Shown piece by piece: positions 9,894 through 17,762 of a DNA stretch of 64,000 nucleotides. Numbering within the stretch: the stretch's first letter is position 1; every line of letters starts with the position of its first letter. This DNA is from Vagococcus sp. CY52-2 (GTDB lineage: Bacteria > Bacillota > Bacilli > Lactobacillales > Vagococcaceae). The DNA is taken from contig NZ_CP093384.1 in NCBI RefSeq assembly GCF_022655055.1, positions 1,240,001 to 1,304,000 on the forward strand, written 5' to 3'. The notes under the pieces were generated by a model. The model searched no databases. It was not told the origin of the DNA and was given only the letters and a program-made list of their open reading frames with translations. The translations under genes and the position numbers were made by a program.

Positions 9894-11058
9894 TCTGACC
9901 ATCCTGAATCTCAACAGAATCACTTATCAATCCTGCATATTTTATTTCTTGTAAACTTTCTTGCTTATTAATTGGAAAAACTTGAGCAAAGCCTTCTTGT
10001 TGAGTATGTCTAAAACCATCATTAAGAAAAAATTGCCATTTATTTTTCTTTTCCATTAAATTATAGAGCGCTTCTTTTTCTCCCTTATATAACGGTAATA
10101 AATAGGTTGGCGCTAATTGCCTCACAGCAGGCAGAGAAAAATTACAAATACTTTTTATATGTAAATCAAATACAGATAAGCTACATGAATGAATCGTCAA
10201 AATATCATGTTCTCTTGGAAACGTATAGATATTATTAACATATAAATTGTCTTCATTCGTTAAAAAATAAGACACTTTAACCGTGCCAGATACGCCTAAT
10301 TCAGAAGCAATTACTTTAGTAATTAATTCCATTTGGTTTACTGTATCCTTCTTTAAATCTTCCCATTCTTCAAACGATTCAATATAAGGTAATTCACCAA
10401 TGTTTGTCGCTTCTATCCTAATAGGAGGAAATATAGTGTAATATCCCTCGTCATTTAGGCATAGCGTAATTTCCCATTCACTTTGCTTTTCAATATAGGA
10501 TTCCACAACACAGAGACCCTGTTGAATCAAAGGTACGGTTTGATTAATTTCAAAAGCACTATGAATAATCAAATTATTATCCCAACCATATAATTGACGA
10601 TTTTCTTGTTTAATAATACAAGGGTACCCTATCCTTTCTGCTGCATCATAAACATCAGAGACGACAACAGCCGATTCATATGGTGTTATATTAATTGAAT
10701 GACTATCTAAAAATTGCTTTTGTAAATAACGATTTTTAACAATAGAATGAGCATACATATTTTGAGAAAAAAAAGTTTTTTCTGCTAAATATTTATAAGT
10801 ATTTTTATCTAATGTTTCTGTAATAACCGTTACGACATCAGATACTTCAGCTAATTTCAATAAACTAACTTCATCGTTTATATTACAAACGAAATGTATG
10901 TCGGCTGTTTTTCCTGCTATACAATTTTGAGACTCTGATAAAACAGCTACTTTATACCTCATTTTTTTAGCAGACAATACTAATTGATAGGATACAATGC
11001 CTCCGCCAATTATACCTATTGTGCTACCAGGTAAAATTCTTTCCGACAAATCTTTCAC
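9880..11058 (-). CDS. Divergent PurK-like ATP-grasp protein
   Basis: The 392-residue protein opens with PGSTIGIIGGG and keeps PurK-style order: a pre-ATP-grasp Rossmann domain (about 10-105), an ATP-grasp domain (about 106-300) and a small C-terminal domain. PurK makes N5-carboxy-AIR from AIR, ATP and bicarbonate. The strongly conserved PurK segment NEIAPRPHNSGH, however, is replaced here by NNIYTFPREHDILTIHSC, and other ATP-grasp motifs are eroded. No pur genes are adjacent; it sits with a GntR regulator and a reductase. The GTG start at 11058 follows AAAGG. It is probably a paralogue with another acid-amine or acid-activating substrate, not the pathway enzyme; its function is unknown. Confidence 0.7.
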   Translation of the reverse strand: MKDLSERILPGSTIGIIGGGIVSYQLVLSAKKMRYKVAVLSESQNCIAGKTADIHFVCNINDEVSLLKLAEVSDVVTVITETLDKNTYKYLAEKTFFSQNMYAHSIVKNRYLQKQFLDSHSINITPYESAVVVSDVYDAAERIGYPCIIKQENRQLYGWDNNLIIHSAFEINQTVPLIQQGLCVVESYIEKQSEWEITLCLNDEGYYTIFPPIRIEATNIGELPYIESFEEWEDLKKDTVNQMELITKVIASELGVSGTVKVSYFLTNEDNLYVNNIYTFPREHDILTIHSCSLSVFDLHIKSICNFSLPAVRQLAPTYLLPLYKGEKEALYNLMEKKNKWQFFLNDGFRHTQQEGFAQVFPINKQESLQEIKYAGLISDSVEIQDGQSEKR

Positions 11059-11088
11059 TACCTTCGCCTTTTCTTTTAAAACACTTTA

Positions 11089-11117
11089 ATAGTATCAATC
11101 TATCGGGTATGTGTAAA
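11089..11117 (-). promoter_or_regulatory. Predicted sigma-A promoter of the PurK-like/GntR/reductase operon
   Basis: On the minus strand TTTACA (11112-11117) and TACTAT (11089-11094) are separated by 17 bases. They lie about 30-60 bases before the PurK-like start. Confidence 0.6.
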
Positions 11118-11128
11118 GGTTAAAACAC

Positions 11129-11166
11129 GAAAAAAAGCAAGGATAGATTGTCATCTATCACTTGCT
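11129..11166 (-). terminator. Intrinsic terminator downstream of xpt
   Basis: On the minus strand AGCAAGTGATAGAT pairs with ATCTATCCTTGCT across a 4-base loop, followed by seven T. It lies about 80 bases after the xpt stop and separates xpt from the downstream operon. Confidence 0.8.
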
Positions 11167-11244
11167 CTTCCTATTTTATTGACACTCTAATTATTGACTT
11201 AAAAACAACTTTTTTTACCTATATCAAATTATACAGTATCTCGA

Positions 11245-11817
11245 TTAATCAATAAACTCGATTTCGTTATTTTTTAGAGAAATCACACGAGCTAATGAAT
11301 CTACAGTGTAGCCTTGCTCTTCTAATAATTGTCTACCATCTTGAAAAGATTTTTCAATGACAATCGATACAGCTTCAATAGTCGCCCCAGCTTGTTTACA
11401 TAACTCAATTAATCCTAATGCTGCCTGTCCATTAGCTAGAAAGTCATCAACAACTAATACATTGTCACCTTCTTCAAGATATTTATTAGAAATGGCAATG
11501 GTATTTGTCACCTGTTTGGTAAATGAATACACTTCAGATGTTAAAAGCTCATTATTCATTGTTAAACTTTTTTGTTTTCTAGCAAACACAACTGGAAGTC
11601 CCATATGTAATCCAATAAATACTGCCGGAGCAATACCTGATGACTCAATGGTTACAATTTTTGTTACACCTTTATCTTTGTAAGTTTGTGCCACATGTTG
11701 ACCAATTTTATTCATTAAATTTGGATCAATTTGATGAGTTAAAAAGCTATCAACTTTCAAAATATTTTCATCCAAAACTCTACCTTGTTTAACAATTGTT
11801 TGTTTTAATAATTCCAA
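11245..11817 (-). CDS. xpt: Xanthine phosphoribosyltransferase
   Basis: The 190-residue salvage enzyme joins xanthine to PRPP to give XMP. The PRPP-binding loop reads [13 protein letters not shown], and the N-terminal [18 protein letters not shown] and the [12 protein letters not shown] segment are typical of Xpt. Its length equals the family norm. The start follows GGAGGAG. It is controlled by a guanine riboswitch and terminator directly upstream (11845-11959). In many Firmicutes xpt is followed by a permease gene pbuX; here a terminator follows instead. Confidence 0.95.
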   Translation of the reverse strand: MELLKQTIVKQGRVLDENILKVDSFLTHQIDPNLMNKIGQHVAQTYKDKGVTKIVTIESSGIAPAVFIGLHMGLPVVFARKQKSLTMNNELLTSEVYSFTKQVTNTIAISNKYLEEGDNVLVVDDFLANGQAALGLIELCKQAGATIEAVSIVIEKSFQDGRQLLEEQGYTVDSLARVISLKNNEIEFID

Positions 11818-11844
11818 TTTTTCTCCTCCAATGATATATAAGAT

Positions 11845-11883
11845 AAAAAACCCCTTTTACATAAGTAAATAAGGGGTTTTTTG
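11845..11883 (-). terminator. Riboswitch expression-platform terminator of xpt
   Basis: AAAACCCCTTATTTAC pairs with GTAAAAGGGGTTTT, followed by a T run on the minus strand. It lies between the aptamer and the xpt ribosome-binding site and should form when guanine is bound. Confidence 0.85.
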
Positions 11884-11894
11884 TCCTTTTATTT

Positions 11895-11959
11895 ACTCAT
11901 AGACTGATATTTTCGGTATCAGGTAGAAACGACTTACCATATTAAAGTCATATATAAGT
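11895..11959 (-). promoter_or_regulatory. Guanine-type purine riboswitch aptamer
   Basis: On the minus strand the P1 arms ACTTATAT and (T)ATGAGT enclose the hallmark core GACTTTAATATGGTAAGTCG, then TTTCTACC, then P3 (CTGATA against TATCAG), then TCTATG. The nucleotide that pairs with the ligand is C (the C of TCTATG), predicting guanine or hypoxanthine rather than adenine. The aptamer begins within three bases of the stop of the GH73 gene, so its promoter must lie inside that gene or the RNA is a read-through product. Confidence 0.9.
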
Positions 11960-11961
11960 GA

Positions 11962-13626
11962 TTATTTTGTTGTTGTTAGTGATGATAATTTTGTTGGGGC
12001 AAAACTTTCTGCTAACTGAGTAACCATATTGATACCTAGTTCATTGACAACATCGACAGACTTAGTTGATTTTTTTTCTTTTTTATCACTATTTTTAGCT
12101 ACTTTATCATATTGTTTTAAATTATATGTATCAATTAAACCATTTAAACGTTTATGATAACGTCTATCTTCTTTATTTTGTGCAGTTAGGTAAGCTGTTA
12201 CTTTTCTAGGTGTATCTTTTTTAGAACGCGTCATTTCTTGATAACTCGTTTTATCTTTCTTCAGCTCTGCAACATAATCATCAATAGCCTCATTGTTATC
12301 TGAATACACTTTATATTCTTTTAAATCAAGCGTTGTTTTTTTTGTTTCAATATCTGTTTTTAATGTTTCAACTTTAACAGTCTGATTATTAGAATGACCA
12401 GTCACTTGATAAATATTATGTTTTTCCATCAATTCATTGTTTCCTGAATTACTTTTAATAATTGCTTCAGCAATTAAAACAGAAGCATATAAATCATTTT
12501 TATCTGCTACATCTTCAATTTTAGGAGCAATCTCTTTAATAAAATTTTCTGTTTCTTTTGTTTTATCAATAGTCTCTTTTTTAGCTTTTTTTGAATCATA
12601 TTGTGTTAAATCATATGCCTCAATTAATCCATTTAATTTTTCATGATATCTCGAATCAGTTGCATATCTTCCAGTTAAATATTTTGTTGCTTCTTGATAG
12701 TTAGATGTATTAGATTTCCAAGCTCCTTGATAAAAAGTCGAACGGCCAGATATTCCACCAGACATCAGCATAGCGTAATCTTCCAATGATTCTTTATAAC
12801 TTGGGTATTTTCTAAATTTAGCATTAATAGTATATAAACCGCCGTCACTATTTTCTTCTAGTGTAGCCATCTCAACAGACTCATTTTTATAAGAGCCTTT
12901 AATACCAAATAAATTATGATTTGGAGTCCTAGATAAACTACTATTGCCAGAACCACTTTCGAGTATTGCTTGTGCTATCATAATAGACGCATAAAGATTA
13001 TTTTTTTGACCAATTTCTCTTGCATCTTCACCTATTTCTTCGATAAACTCCGCAGTTGTTTGGTTTCGTGAATAATTAATAAGTGACTTTTCATTTTTTA
13101 CATTACTTGCATTGGAAGGTGAGGCGCTACTAGAAATTGCGCTATTTGACGAGCTTGGTTTAGACATTGATGTATTAGAATTTTTATCTGGTCTAGTACT
13201 ACTATCCTCGTTTCTACTAGAAGAAGCGTCTGTTGTCGAGCTTGATGAGCTCGAGGAACTTGTTTCATTAGTCGATGGTTTTGTCGGTTCTGTTGAACTA
13301 CTTGTTGATGAATTACTACTACTTTCCTGTGTACTACTTGAACTAGAAGTTTCTTCAGATGACGTACTCGAAGAAGAGTCAGCTGTTGAACCAGATGACT
13401 CTTCTATAGTATCTTCAGAATTGCTACTTTCTTTTACATTACTCTTTAGAATATTCTCATTAACATTTAGACTATATAAAGGTTTAGGGGATGAGGATAT
13501 TTTATCTGATTCTGCAATAGATACGACCTCTAAGATAGGCAAACAAACTGACATAACAGACATACTAACGCCTATAATGGTATTGGCAATAAGTTTTTTA
13601 GACAAATTTTTCTTTTCTTTCCTCAT
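11962..13626 (-). CDS. Secreted glucosaminidase with tandem GH73 domains, second one inactive
   Basis: The 554-residue protein has a signal sequence (about 1-39), a serine/threonine-rich linker (about 65-172), a canonical GH73 N-acetylglucosaminidase domain (about 188-344) with catalytic Glu223 in AILESGSGNS and NLFGIKG, and a second copy of the same fold (about 357-507). At the matching position the second copy has Lys391 (AIIKSNSGNN) and lacks the LFGIKG loop, so it is probably a non-catalytic binding module. A lysine-rich tail follows. No LysM or LPXTG motif is seen. It starts behind GGGGGAGGGG, 18 bases after the coiled-coil gene. The expected role is peptidoglycan hydrolysis in growth or cell separation. 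Confidence 0.85.
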   Translation of the reverse strand: MRKEKKNLSKKLIANTIIGVSMSVMSVCLPILEVVSIAESDKISSSPKPLYSLNVNENILKSNVKESSNSEDTIEESSGSTADSSSSTSSEETSSSSSTQESSSNSSTSSSTEPTKPSTNETSSSSSSSSTTDASSSRNEDSSTRPDKNSNTSMSKPSSSNSAISSSASPSNASNVKNEKSLINYSRNQTTAEFIEEIGEDAREIGQKNNLYASIMIAQAILESGSGNSSLSRTPNHNLFGIKGSYKNESVEMATLEENSDGGLYTINAKFRKYPSYKESLEDYAMLMSGGISGRSTFYQGAWKSNTSNYQEATKYLTGRYATDSRYHEKLNGLIEAYDLTQYDSKKAKKETIDKTKETENFIKEIAPKIEDVADKNDLYASVLIAEAIIKSNSGNNELMEKHNIYQVTGHSNNQTVKVETLKTDIETKKTTLDLKEYKVYSDNNEAIDDYVAELKKDKTSYQEMTRSKKDTPRKVTAYLTAQNKEDRRYHKRLNGLIDTYNLKQYDKVAKNSDKKEKKSTKSVDVVNELGINMVTQLAESFAPTKLSSLTTTK

Positions 13627-13644
13627 TATATTCCCCTCCCCCTA

Positions 13645-15504
13645 TTAAATACGGTCAATATCTCCAATTTTTTCTAATTTTCTTAATAATTCTGAAAAGA
13701 CGCTTTCAGATTCATATTTAATAGATTCTAACTTACGATAATAATTACGAGCCTCTTGACTAATGGTACTTAATTCAGACTCGGCATCAACTATTCTACG
13801 TTTTGCTTCCTGATTAGCTGTTTCAACGATTTCTCTTGCTTTTGATTGAGCTTCTATCATAACTTGAGCTATATCAGATTGATTCATACCAATTTGTTGT
13901 TGTGATTTAGCACGTCTTAATTGTTCTTTTGTTTGTCTTAATTCTTCTTGTAACACTTCAATTTCTGGTGAAGACTCAGAGCGTAATTTTTGTACTTCTT
14001 CTTCAAGTTCTTGTGCGCGACTTCGCTCACCGCTTAAGTCAGTTAAACTAGCTGTTAAACGTTCTTGCTGTGTTTTCATACCATTAATTTCTTGTTCAAG
14101 CTCATCAATAATACGTTGATTTTCACGTAATTCAGCTAACTCTTTTTCTAATTTTTCAGTTTTGCTTAATTGATTTTCAAGATTTTCAGTCATTGTTGTT
14201 AACTCCTGTTCCATTTTCTCACGTTTTTCATTAGCTTCTTTAGCCAATATTTTTTCTTCTTCATATTGATTAGTCAGAATATTTTCTAATTCTTTTGATT
14301 GTTGGAGTTCATCTTGCAATTCAGTTAATACTCGCTGAATATCTTTTAATTCTAGCAATTCAACCGTTGTTTTATTTAACTCTTCTTCAACCTCTTTTAG
14401 ACTTGATATTAACTGATTATTTTCTTCAGATAATTCATTAATTTGTTTTTGATGTTCGATTATTTGATTTGCTTTATCTTGTAATTCTTTTTCTAAGTTT
14501 TCCACAACTTCTTTATTTACAAAAGAACCCTCTTGGCTCTTAGCTTTTGTTAATTCAGTTTGTAATGATGAAATCGTTTCGTCCATAGTATTAATTTTAT
14601 TTTTCAATTCCTGAACTTCATCGTCTTTTTCATTTGATTCATTTGCTAATCTTAATACATCTTCTTCTTTTATTTCTAAAAGTGTTGTCATTTCCTCTAA
14701 TGCTGATTCTTTATTAGATAAGGCTAGCGTCAATTCCTCAATTTTAGTATTTTTAGTCTCAATTTCTTGTGATGCTTGCACCAATTCTTGATCTAATGAC
14801 GTCATATTACTTGCAAACTGAGTGATTTGATCATCTTTAGTTTGCCTATCAGACTGTAATGATAAGAATTGCTCTTTTAGATTATCTAATTCTAGCGTTA
14901 ATTGTGTTTTTTCACCGACTAAATTATTATTTTCTTCTTTTATTTTACTGTAATCAGATAAATCACTTTCCAATTGTTGCTGTTCGTTTAATTTTGTCTC
15001 TAATTCAACAATTTGGCTTCCTAACAAGTCATTGTATTCTTTTACTTTTTCAGCTTCTTCCAATTCTTGTTCATACGTGTCTTTTTCAAGTAATAGTTGA
15101 TCTATTTGAGCTTTTAATTGGTCATTTTCATTCTCTAACGCAACCAAATCAACCTGATTAGATGATATACTAGTATTATTATCTGAAATACTAGTATTTT
15201 CGCTTTCTACAACTTCTGTTGGTACTGAAAAGTTTTCTTCTTCAAAAGCAGAATTAGTGTAAAACTGATTAGATTCACTATATAAATCATCTATATTATC
15301 TGAATTACTATCCTCTAAAACAGGAATACTAGGCTTAACACCCTCATTATCGTCTTCATAGTAATAATAATAGTAATAATCATCATCGTCTTCACTGTCA
15401 TAAAACAACTCTTCTGTTGTTTGCGGCAAATTTTCTGACTCATAATCTTCTTCATAATCTTTTTCTGGATTATCGTTTTGTCTTCTTAGCCATTTACTAA
15501 ACAA
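13645..15504 (-). CDS. Long acidic coiled-coil protein with a DivIVA-like tail
   Basis: This 619-residue cytoplasmic protein has a short basic N-terminus (MFSKWLRRQ), a very acidic low-complexity region containing DDDD, seven tyrosines and EDD near residue 45, then continuous coiled coil from about 120 to 540, and a C-terminal helical part (about 545-619) with IEAQSKAREIVETANQEAKR, which recalls DivIVA/GpsB-type proteins. There is no signal peptide or TM helix. The start is a TTG 8 bases past AGGTG. It probably shares a transcript with the downstream glucosaminidase gene, suggesting a scaffold role in cell-wall growth or division; this is inference. Confidence 0.75.
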   Translation of the reverse strand: MFSKWLRRQNDNPEKDYEEDYESENLPQTTEELFYDSEDDDDYYYYYYYEDDNEGVKPSIPVLEDSNSDNIDDLYSESNQFYTNSAFEEENFSVPTEVVESENTSISDNNTSISSNQVDLVALENENDQLKAQIDQLLLEKDTYEQELEEAEKVKEYNDLLGSQIVELETKLNEQQQLESDLSDYSKIKEENNNLVGEKTQLTLELDNLKEQFLSLQSDRQTKDDQITQFASNMTSLDQELVQASQEIETKNTKIEELTLALSNKESALEEMTTLLEIKEEDVLRLANESNEKDDEVQELKNKINTMDETISSLQTELTKAKSQEGSFVNKEVVENLEKELQDKANQIIEHQKQINELSEENNQLISSLKEVEEELNKTTVELLELKDIQRVLTELQDELQQSKELENILTNQYEEEKILAKEANEKREKMEQELTTMTENLENQLSKTEKLEKELAELRENQRIIDELEQEINGMKTQQERLTASLTDLSGERSRAQELEEEVQKLRSESSPEIEVLQEELRQTKEQLRRAKSQQQIGMNQSDIAQVMIEAQSKAREIVETANQEAKRRIVDAESELSTISQEARNYYRKLESIKYESESVFSELLRKLEKIGDIDRI

Positions 15505-15580
15505 CCAACTTTCACCTCACTATATTTCCCTATCTAATCGTCACAATGTTCTATAAGTAAGCAAAAAGGTAATTATAGAA

Positions 15581-15596
15581 ATTGTACATATACAAT
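15581..15596. promoter_or_regulatory. Palindrome over the start of the coiled-coil operon transcript
   Basis: ATTGTACATATACAAT has perfect 6-base arms around CATA. It begins four bases downstream of the predicted -10 box, where transcription should start, so it could be a repressor operator. Confidence 0.4.
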
Positions 15597-15599
15597 GAA

Positions 15600-15627
15600 A
15601 TTATATCACACAGTCATTATTATGCAA
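15600..15627 (-). promoter_or_regulatory. Predicted sigma-A promoter of the coiled-coil/glucosaminidase operon
   Basis: On the minus strand TTGCAT (15622-15627) and a perfect TATAAT (15600-15605) are separated by 16 bases, about 95 bases before the TTG start. Confidence 0.6.
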
Positions 15628-15674
15628 GATTTTTCGGGGTATGTCTTTTCATGTTAATTCTTTATAAATCTATG

Positions 15675-16541
15675 TCATTGATGATACTCTTTGTACACTT
15701 CTTGTTTTTTTAACCCTCTTATTTTAGCGACTTCTTTAATTGCTTCCTTTACTGTCATGTCTTCTTGTTCAGAGACTAAATTAACATGTTCGGCAATAGA
15801 CATATCACTATCATAAGATATCGTTTCTTCTTCAACGACATTTTCTATTAGCAAGCAACACTCACCTTTTATAGGATGGTTCGATAGATAATTAATAACT
15901 TCTTGAACACTTCCTCTGATATATTCTTCATGTAATTTAGTCAGTTCTCGGCAAAGAACAACTTGTGTTTCTTCTGAAAACACTTGTTCCATTGTTGCCA
16001 GTGTTTTTTCTACTCTATAAGGCGATTCATAAAAAATGATAGTCGCATTAACCCCTTTTAATTTTGTTAATTCAGCCACCTGTTCTTTCTTTTTTCGTGG
16101 TAAAAAACCATGAAAATAAAACGGTTGTGGGGATAGTCCACTAGCAATAAGAGCGGTCATCCCTGCTGTCGCTCCTGGTATAGATACAACTGATATACCT
16201 TCTTTAATACACGCCACAACCAAATCATGTCCTGGATCACTAATAGAAGGCATACCTGCATCACTTACTTGTGCGATATCTTGTCCTTCTTGCAATAACT
16301 TGATTAATGTTGGAATTTTATCATGTGAGTTATGCTCATGTAGACTAATTTGCTTTGTTTTTATATCAAAATGATTTAATAATTTTTGAGTGTTTCTTGT
16401 ATCTTCACTTGCAATGAAAGATACTTCCTGCAACAGCCTTACAGCACGAAACGTCATATCCTCTAAATTACCAATTGGAGTCGGAACTAGATAGAGCTTT
16501 CCTTTATCATCTTGTATGGCAAAACTTTTTTGACAATTCAT
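15675..16541 (-). CDS. rsmI: 16S rRNA 2'-O-ribose C1402 methyltransferase
   Basis: The 288-residue SAM-dependent enzyme of the tetrapyrrole-methylase fold methylates the 2'-hydroxyl of C1402 in the 16S decoding centre. The family signature is clear: LYLVPTPIGNLEDMTFRA, the IASEDTRNT block, VSDAGMPSISDPG and VSIPGATA. The C-terminal tail with AIKEVAKIRGLKKQEVYK is usual. It follows yabA, as in most Firmicutes, but with a terminator hairpin between them. The start follows AAGGAGGG by the usual distance. Confidence 0.95.
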   Translation of the reverse strand: MNCQKSFAIQDDKGKLYLVPTPIGNLEDMTFRAVRLLQEVSFIASEDTRNTQKLLNHFDIKTKQISLHEHNSHDKIPTLIKLLQEGQDIAQVSDAGMPSISDPGHDLVVACIKEGISVVSIPGATAGMTALIASGLSPQPFYFHGFLPRKKKEQVAELTKLKGVNATIIFYESPYRVEKTLATMEQVFSEETQVVLCRELTKLHEEYIRGSVQEVINYLSNHPIKGECCLLIENVVEEETISYDSDMSIAEHVNLVSEQEDMTVKEAIKEVAKIRGLKKQEVYKEYHQ

Positions 16542-16552
16542 CTTTTCCCTCC

Positions 16553-16588
16553 TTAAAAAAGCTGGTGGGAGAAACTCCCATCCAGCTT
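16553..16588 (-). terminator. Intrinsic terminator between yabA and rsmI
   Basis: On the minus strand AGCTGGATGGGAG-TTT-CTCCCACCAGCT is a strong hairpin followed by TTTTTT. It overlaps the yabA stop codon and leaves room for only a short leader before rsmI, so it probably sets partial read-through. Confidence 0.75.
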
Positions 16589-16919
16589 ATTTACCATAAA
16601 TCATACTAGAACAAAAGACACATTCTTCTTGATTTTCACGTCTCGAACCATAAAAATCTTTACAAACATGGAATCCTTGCTCATATAGTTTTTCTAAATT
16701 TAATCTTGATTTTGATAATTCCTGTCTTCCGTCGTCTACTATTTCTTGTTTTTCTAATTTATCCAACTTATCATGGAGATGCTGATTTTCTAATTTTAAG
16801 TTTAAGTTTTCTTCTACTAAATTATCAACAATCGGTTTCATCTCTTTGACTTGAAATAACATGGTTTCTAATTGACGTTCAACATTGACCAACTCATCAT
16901 ATAATTTCATTTTATCCAT
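16587..16919 (-). CDS. yabA: Replication initiation control protein YabA
   Basis: The 110-residue protein has an N-terminal leucine-zipper coiled coil (about 1-60), which makes the tetramer, and a C-terminal zinc-binding domain with HVCKDFYGSRR and ECVFC. In Bacillus it binds DnaA and DnaN and limits re-initiation of replication. Position after holB and ricT agrees with the conserved order. Confidence 0.92.
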   Translation of the reverse strand: MDKMKLYDELVNVERQLETMLFQVKEMKPIVDNLVEENLNLKLENQHLHDKLDKLEKQEIVDDGRQELSKSRLNLEKLYEQGFHVCKDFYGSRRENQEECVFCSSMIYGK

Positions 16920-16931
16920 GCTATTCTTCCT

Positions 16932-17750
16932 TTAACCATTTTCTTTTCCACCATTTATCAACTCATCATACTGATATTCAACTGGGGTTTCCCTTGAAAC
17001 TAATTTTACCTTAATCACTTCATTTAAAAGATTTAATCCAATTACTTTTCCTATACCATCTGGCGTTTGAACTTTCTCACCAAAATCTGGCATCATTTTA
17101 CGAAGTCTTTCATATTCATCATTTTCGTAGTTCAAACAACACATCAATCGACCACACAATCCAGAAATTTTGGTTGGATTTAATGATAAATTTTGGTCTT
17201 TTGCCATTTTAATAGAAACAGGAACAAAATCGCCCAAAAACGTGCTACAACACAAAGGTCTACCACATGGACCAATACCGCCTAATTTTTTTGCCTCATC
17301 CCGAACACCAATTTGTTTTAATTCAATTCGTGTTTTAAAAATCGAGGCTAAATCTCGTACCAGCTCGCGAAAATCAATACGCCCATCAGCTGTAAAACTA
17401 AACATCATTTTACTTCTATCTAGTGTGTACTCAACATCAACTAATTTCATCTCTAACTGATGTTCACGTATTTTTTTATTAGCCACATCAAAAGCATTTA
17501 ATGCATCTATTTTATTTTCTTTAACTTGTTCCAATTGCGTCTCATCAGCTAGTTGAATTATCATATTTAAATCGTCAGGTAAATCTTTTTTGGCGACTTG
17601 TTTATTAGGTAAAGCAACTTCTGCCACATTTTTTACTTTTTGTGACTCCACTACAACTTTTTGCTTATATGAATACTGTTCACCTTTTTGAGGTAAATAG
17701 TAATAAATACGTCCAGATGATTTAAATCTTACACCAACTACTTCTATCAC
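16932..17750 (-). CDS. ricT: RicT (YaaT), PSP1-domain regulator of RNA processing
   Basis: The 272-residue protein carries the PSP1 domain and the conserved cysteines GPCGRPLCCSTF and CGRLMCCLNYE. In Bacillus RicT joins RicA and RicF in the Y-complex, which carries Fe-S clusters and steers RNase Y cleavage. The location between holB and yabA is the conserved one. The start MIEVVGVRF is the natural one, with AGGAGG upstream. Confidence 0.93.
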   Translation of the reverse strand: MIEVVGVRFKSSGRIYYYLPQKGEQYSYKQKVVVESQKVKNVAEVALPNKQVAKKDLPDDLNMIIQLADETQLEQVKENKIDALNAFDVANKKIREHQLEMKLVDVEYTLDRSKMMFSFTADGRIDFRELVRDLASIFKTRIELKQIGVRDEAKKLGGIGPCGRPLCCSTFLGDFVPVSIKMAKDQNLSLNPTKISGLCGRLMCCLNYENDEYERLRKMMPDFGEKVQTPDGIGKVIGLNLLNEVIKVKLVSRETPVEYQYDELINGGKENG

Positions 17751-17762
17751 AGTGTATTCCTC

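Noticed and set aside
11357-11683. 108-codon plus-strand frame
   Set aside because: Antisense to xpt, which is a clear gene with a riboswitch.
13112-13648. 178-codon plus-strand frame rich in Leu, Glu and Ser
   Set aside because: It is the antisense of the serine-rich linker and signal region of the glucosaminidase; repeated serine codons keep the opposite strand open. It has no ribosome-binding site.
15355-15400. Short tandem triplet-like repeat (ATA/ATC) suggesting a satellite or contingency locus
   Set aside because: It is the codon run for Asp and Tyr in the acidic tract of the coiled-coil protein; copies are irregular and multiples of three.
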